Part shown: positions 59,352 to 64,000 of the stretch, piece by piece
Position numbering within the stretch: position 1 is the stretch's first letter
Layout: every line of letters begins with the position of its first letter
DNA from: Oegoconia quadripuncta
Lineage: Eukaryota; Arthropoda; Insecta; Lepidoptera; Autostichidae
Direction of reading: 5' to 3'
Assembly (NCBI GenBank): GCA_949316235.1
Contig: OX438758.1
Span: forward strand, 3,567,731 to 3,631,730
Length of the DNA: 64,000 bases
Notes under the pieces: generated by a model
Told to the model about the DNA's origin: nothing
Database searches by the model: none
Seen by the model: the letters and a program-made list of their open reading frames with translations, nothing else
Made by a program: the position numbers and the translations under genes

Positions 59352-59700
59352 TTGGGTATTTACCTATGAAATTGGATTTTTTTTCTTCATTAATCATATT
59401 TAACAATTCCTACGATTTGCAAAGCTATTTCCAAATTTGTTTTTTATTTGGAAAATGGAATATATTTTCAAAGTTTCACATGAAACATATTTTAATTTCT
59501 GGGCTAAATCACATAATAAAAAGCGGTTACTTTTAAAAATTAACACTCATACTTGACTTAATGTTATACGATAATACACACAAAGTTTAGCTAAATTTGG
59601 ATTTACCGTTGCCAAAAAAAAATGAAAAATTTTGGTATGGAGAAAACAGTCTTAATGAAATTCTTCATAGAAAACGCCAATTTCATAGGTAAGGACTTAA
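59352..59700. mobile_element. MITE family M2 copy 2 (349 bp)
   Basis: TTGGGTATTTACCTATGAAA at the left and the inverse of TTAAGTCCTTACCTATGAAA at the right, each flanked by TA. Same orientation as 40201-40625 and shorter by about 76 bp, so one copy has an internal deletion or the other an insertion. Confidence 0.75.
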
Positions 59701-59934
59701 TACATAATTTGTTATGTTTTGGCCTAAATCGTCCAATCTTGCCTAAACAGTGTGGTTATCACGCGACCCCACATCAAGACTACGTGAGATATGAGAGGCA
59801 CTGTGGGTAATGCCATTTTTATCACAACTTACTTACTGATTTGTCACGAGCACCAAAGGGGTGTCTCACAAATGCCGCAGCCTCTATGATTTTATTTAAG
59901 GAGTAATTTTGGGAGTTTTGTGCCAACTATATAT

Positions 59935-59995
59935 GGTTTCGGCACTTAAAAAGTACTCGTCTCTTCCCGTGGGGATCGTAAGCTATGAGCTCACC
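59935..59995 (+). repeat. Repeat-4 5' fragment
   Basis: GGTTTCGGCACTTAAAAAGT and CTCTTCCCGTGGGGATCGTA. Confidence 0.5.
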
Positions 59996-60073
59996 GGCCC
60001 ATTTGAACATCTTATTCTGGTACTCATAAGGACGAGTAACTACCTTAAACATGAAAGTTTTATTAGTTTGTGT

Positions 60074-60346
60074 ATTATTCACTGACGCGCACAGTAAAAT
60101 ATGCTTGTCTGGTTGTTCTCTTTTGTACCAGTGTCTCCTCGTGGGTAATAGCTGAAAATCAGTGTTTTGCTCTCTGAGCAATTATTCATACTGAGCTATG
60201 ATCCATTTGTACGGCTGTAGCACACACATACACTAGTGTATCCTGATGTTACTTTTATGAATTGTTATAAAATATATTTATCCAATTGCTTTGGAACTTA
60301 TGGTATGTCTGTGACTGGAGATACAAATAAACGATTTATCTATCTA
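60074..60346 (+). repeat. LINE-type 3' fragment, left arm of an inverted pair
   Basis: Matches 60461-60732 in inverted orientation over about 272 bp. Ends ACAAATAAACGATTTATCTA followed by a short TCTA tail, like a LINE 3' end with a microsatellite tail. Abuts the Helitron end at 60350. Confidence 0.75.
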
Positions 60347-60349
60347 GTT

Positions 60350-60911
60350 ACTAGCTATCCGCCCGCGGCTTCGCCTGCGTGGAATAACTTTATAGCGCAA
60401 GTTTGTTTATCCCGCGGGAATTACTCACTTTATCGGGATAGAAATATCTTATGTCTTAATAGATAGATAGATAAATCGTTTATTTGTATCTCCAGTCACA
60501 CACATACCTACCATAAGTTCCAAAGCAATTGGATATACATATTTTTTCAACAATCCACAAAAGTAACATCAGGATACACTAGCATATGTGTGTGCTACAG
60601 CCGTACAAATCATAGCTCAGTGTATATAATTGCTCAGAGAGTACTGATTTTCAGCTATTACCCACGAAGAGACACTGGTACAAAAGAGAACAACCAGACA
60701 AGCATATTTTACTGTGCGCGTCAGTGAATAATGTCACGTAGGTATATGTGTATTCAAATGCAGTATAGGTACCCAAATAGATACAGATACACTGTATAAT
60801 TAATCCAGGGTATATTCTACCTATATACCAAATTTCATCCACATACGTTCAGCCGTTTCGCCGTGATTGTGCAAACAAACAACCAAACTTTCTCATTCAT
60901 AATATTAATTA
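60350..60911 (-). mobile_element. Helitron fragment, interrupted
   Basis: On the minus strand it ends in GCTAGT after the CGCAGGCGAAGCCGCGGGCG hairpin, typical of lepidopteran nonautonomous Helitrons. Body blocks such as TTTCGCCGTGATTGTGC lie at 60857-60873. Split by the LINE fragment 60461-60799. Confidence 0.75.
60461..60799 (-). repeat. LINE-type 3' fragment inserted in a Helitron
   Basis: Minus-orientation copy of the element at 60074-60346, starting with an AGATAGAT tail. It splits the Helitron, whose sequence stops at about 60460 and resumes at about 60800; TTAAT appears on both sides and may be the target duplication. Confidence 0.7.
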
Positions 60912-61144
60912 GACACGTTGTGTCCTGAGTTCTTGTGTCAAGCTTCCGGCTCCATCATCATACCATGGATACGATGATCAAATTACTTGTCAAGACAAAC
61001 CAAACGAGCCCAAACTCGATGGGGTTGCGTTGTTTTATTACAGAGTTCTTGTGGTCACCTTCCGGCTTCATCATCAGATCAGCTCAATGATGTTGTATTT
61101 AAATCCGACTTTTCTATGCTATGCAAAGTTTTAGCTCAATTGTA

Positions 61145-61555
61145 GTGGTAGAGCCACGCTGTAAGCTATTAGCTTGCAGCATGAATGGGCCGGCTCGACC
61201 GGGGAAGTACCACCCTCTCGCAGAAGACCGACGTCTGAGTAGCGGCATTTTGCCACTGCGCTTCGTCCGGTGAGCGAGGGCGCCGGAGGCCCACCTTCCA
61301 GTCTCTCTCCAGAATGGTAGCGGTATTTAAAGAGTTAGTACCCCAGGAGGGTACCAGCACTGCTGGAGAATCCCTCATCGCTCAGGCTGCCCTACTTATT
61401 CTGGGGTGGACACCTTCCTCAAAGGCCGGCAACGCATCTGTGACCCTTTTGGTGTTGCGGGTGCCCATGGGCGGCGGTGATTGCTTTCCATCAGGTGACC
61501 CGCATGCTCGTTTGCTGCCCTCTCACATAAAAAAAAAACAAAAAAAAAAAAAATG
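61145..61555 (+). repeat. LINE-B tail joined to another repeat
   Basis: 61400-61555 is the LINE-B 3' end (TTCCTCAAAGGCCGGCAACG) with a mixed A tail. 61145-61399 contains ATTAGCTTGCAGCATGAATG and a GC-rich body that I cannot assign; it may be the LINE's own upstream part or a SINE. Confidence 0.6.
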
Positions 61556-61569
61556 AGTACCAGAATGTC

Positions 61570-61826
61570 TGTGGTTAGCAACTCTGACCACTATACCAAA
61601 AGGTTGTGGGTTCGAATCCCGCTAGGGGCATATGTTTGTGTGATGAATACGGACATGTGTGCCTGAGTTATGGATGTTTTCATTTATAATAAGTATTTAT
61701 ATACAAAAAAAAATGTATTTATGTAGTACATCAACCATCTGGTGTCCACAACACAAGCCTATAGTTGCTTACCGTAGAACTAGATGGGGCTGTGTGTATG
61801 TCTAAGGATATTTATTTATTTATTTA
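61570..61826 (+). repeat. SINE-2 copy
   Basis: GTGGTTAGCAACTCTGACCA, B box GGTTCGAATCCCGC, ends in ATTTATTTATT. The first bases of the head are missing. Confidence 0.8.
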
Positions 61827-62509
61827 TGTCAAATTTAACTTATAAGATTAAGAAAACTAGAAGCTTGTGAAAATATTAAGCGTTTAAAGGCTTTAATGTT
61901 TGGCTGCAGAAATAGATAAGGAGGTCCCACCCAACCGTCTAGCAGTGGGACAGAAGCTCCCATCTGCATAAGGTGAAAATTGGTTGAAGGGCAATGCTTG
62001 AAAATTTCTAAAAAGTTCCGAAGTCCCTGAACATTTCTGTGTTTTGGCCGCTGATGAGAAAAGTTTGCACACCCGTTCTCTGTTTCAAATCCAAAAGACA
62101 ATGTAAACATTCTACAATTTATGATCCACTTCATTGATCAGTAAATTGGGAAAGATATAAAAAGGAACTGGTAAATAGAGGAAACGTAATTTAGGGAAAC
62201 AGCTAAGAATACAGAAACAAATGATGTTGACGTCCAGATCCGTTGTTAGGGACTTTTTTCTAATTTTTTTTTATGCACAACGGGTTAGCACTTGATCTCA
62301 ATCACACCTGATGTTAAGACAATTTGGAGCGATTAATTTATATTTTTATTTAAAAAACTTCTCATCCTTGAACCTTTCAGCAATGGAACTCTTGAATTTT
62401 TGATAGAAGAGACAAATAATCATAGAAGTCTTAGTTCTACTAACGTTTCTTAAAAACCTCTAGCTCGTAGGTTTGGGAGCTCAAAACAAAACAATAGTAG
62501 TACATAAAT
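61827..62509. other. Unassigned, with one 99-codon minus-strand frame
   Basis: 61835-62134 on the minus strand is open with an ATG and a fairly natural composition (FGFETENGCANFSHQ...), but no family was recognised and it abuts SINE-2. It may be a transposon scrap or chance. Confidence 0.2.
62264..62319 (-). repeat. SINE-1 tail fragment
   Basis: T run then CACAACGGGTTAGCACTTGA; stops at GATGTTAAG. Confidence 0.7.
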
Positions 62510-62771
62510 GTATAAATATACACTTGGACATATACAGATAGCGCCATCTAGTTCCACAATAAGCAACTAGGCTTGTGTTATGGATACTAGATGGTTGATA
62601 CACTACACAAATACATTTTTTTTTGTAAATAAATATGTAAATGAAAAACATCCATAACTCGGGTACACATGTCCGTATTCATCATACAAACATATACCCC
62701 TAGCGGGATTCGAAGCCGCGACCTTTTGGTATAGCAGCAGAGTTTCTTACCACTACACCAAACAGGTCGTC
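62510..62771 (-). repeat. SINE-2 copy with head
   Basis: AGATAGCGCCATCTAGTTCC at the 3' end to CACCAAACAGGTCGTC at the head; near full length. Confidence 0.8.
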
Positions 62772-63094
62772 AAAGATAGATAGTAGACTCATAGATATTA
62801 TAGTTTTCTTTTTGTCTTTTTTTTTTGATACTGTTTTAATATGCAACAGATTTTCGAGCGTCAGCTTGTGGCCATCTCAGTCTCAAGAGCGGTTTGTGGG
62901 ATACGGGCTTTAGTCACCTATTTTGATTTCTTGTATGTTGTTATGGTTTTTTTTCGGTGTGTGGAAATAAATGGTTTAAATAAAAAAAATCTTATATCCA
63001 TAGATGAAAAACGACATAAATGAAATGAGATAAAAGTATGGGATTGTTTTTCATTTTTGAAATATTCTTGATTCTATTATCAACATCATCTAAA

Positions 63095-63399
63095 TAACAT
63101 AGGGTTTACGCATCGGGGGTCGCGGGTTAGATCCCTAGCGGGGTACATGTTTAGTACTCGGTTTCGTTGGTGGTAGGGCATTTTAAATATCCGCCTGGCT
63201 AGCTACCACCGTCTTATCTAAGACTGTCCCTAAACAGCAATGTTAATAGTATTGTTGTGTTCCGGTTGTTAAAAATAAGATAGCCAGTTCCCCAAATAAG
63301 ATAGGGTTTCCGGGTTAGTACGCTTCCACTTTTGGTCTCATCTTCATTTAACATCAGGTGTGAATGAAGTCAAGTGCTAACCCGTTGTGCATAAAAAAA
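63095..63399 (+). repeat. SINE-1 copy, 5' truncated in the head
   Basis: Starts inside the head (ACATAGGGTTTACGCATCGG), B box decayed (GGTTAGATCCCT), full body and A tail. Confidence 0.8.
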
Positions 63400-64000
63400 G
63401 AAAAACAAATTTATTTGACACCACACTATTAACACTAATAACAATTAATATCAATAAAAACAAGAAAATTACTACAAACAGGGAGATTCTGAAATGCGGT
63501 GAATGCAGTGCGATGTCAAAAATGGACTCCATCTCAGCATTTGAAAGACTTTTCTAGCATTTAAAAGATATGGATTGCAGTACATAATGTTAACATTAAA
63601 GAAGAAAAAGCTTATCTGAAAACAACTCATTTATTAGGTCGTTACCCGAATTTAAGGTCGGTAAGTAACTACATTTAGCAAGGACAAAAGAGAGTAATAT
63701 TATTGCTATCAAAAATCAACATCAGAAATATTTAATTCAATGTAGGATACAAAAATATGGCACTGATTGAAAGGCAATATGTTATTTTTTTTTAAAACTA
63801 CATCGCTTCACAAGGTGTTATGGTTAGGGAGAAGAAGTAACAAGAAAATCCGCAACAACACATCATTTCAATTGGTTTCCATCTTTACAATAATATTACA
63901 TTTTATATTACATATTACAAAACAAAAGCAATTAACATAGCGACCAGCTAACACCAGACCTCCTTATCGCCTAAATAATCATCTATCCTGTAATAACCCT
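63400..64000. other. No feature seen
   Basis: AT-rich to the end of the window. Confidence 0.4.

Noticed and set aside
1..64000. A multi-gene defence, biosynthetic or other novel protein system
   Set aside because: Only one real gene is present; the rest is repeats and unassigned AT-rich DNA, so no gene system can be supported.

Overview
The window is eukaryotic and reads as a lepidopteran (moth or butterfly) genome. It is AT-rich, has one spliced gene, and is otherwise packed with decayed transposable elements of types typical of that order: short tRNA-headed SINEs, Helitron ends finishing in CTAGT, jockey/CR1-like and RTE-like LINE tails, and mariner-type foldback elements. There is no operon, plasmid, phage or CRISPR structure.

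The only confident protein-coding gene is on the minus strand at 46612-52414. It is a kekkon-family (LIG) transmembrane protein of 771 residues in two coding exons: signal peptide, leucine-rich repeats with both cysteine caps, one Ig domain and a membrane helix in exon 50897-52343; and a 289-residue cytoplasmic tail ending in a PDZ-ligand-like motif in exon 46612-47480. The 3.4-kb intron holds RTE and other LINE remnants on the opposite strand. A 5' UTR with two upstream ORFs begins at a splice acceptor at 52414, so at least one more 5' exon lies upstream, inside or beyond the window.

Region by region: 1-32 kb is a mosaic of SINE and LINE fragments, with an 840-bp foldback mariner derivative (9158-9997), a 263-bp near-perfect foldback (11261-11523), a 14-bp minisatellite with 42-bp higher-order structure inside an inverted-repeat element (28846-29394) and a 9-bp minisatellite (31783-32010). 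32.4-33.9 kb is AT-rich and nearly free of recognisable repeats, and contains a GC-rich island (33571-33709) that can fold into four nested helices: a candidate structured RNA or an unrecognised terminal exon. 34-46 kb is again repeats, with an ORF1-like LINE fragment broken by a G16 run. 53-64 kb, upstream of the kekkon gene, holds more nested repeats, including an inverted LINE pair around a Helitron.

Family labels used below are mine. SINE-1: head CCTCCGTGGCTCAATG. SINE-2: head CTGTTTGGTGTAGTGGTTAG. SINE-3: head CGTCGGTGGCTCAGCGG. Repeat-4: CTTCCCGTGGGTGTCG plus a GGGATATCTCTGACC body. Repeat-5: 5S-rRNA-like head. LINE-A: RTE-like. LINE-B/B2, C, D: jockey/CR1-like, told apart by their 3' tails. 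Assignments come from reading the sequence only; no database search was run.
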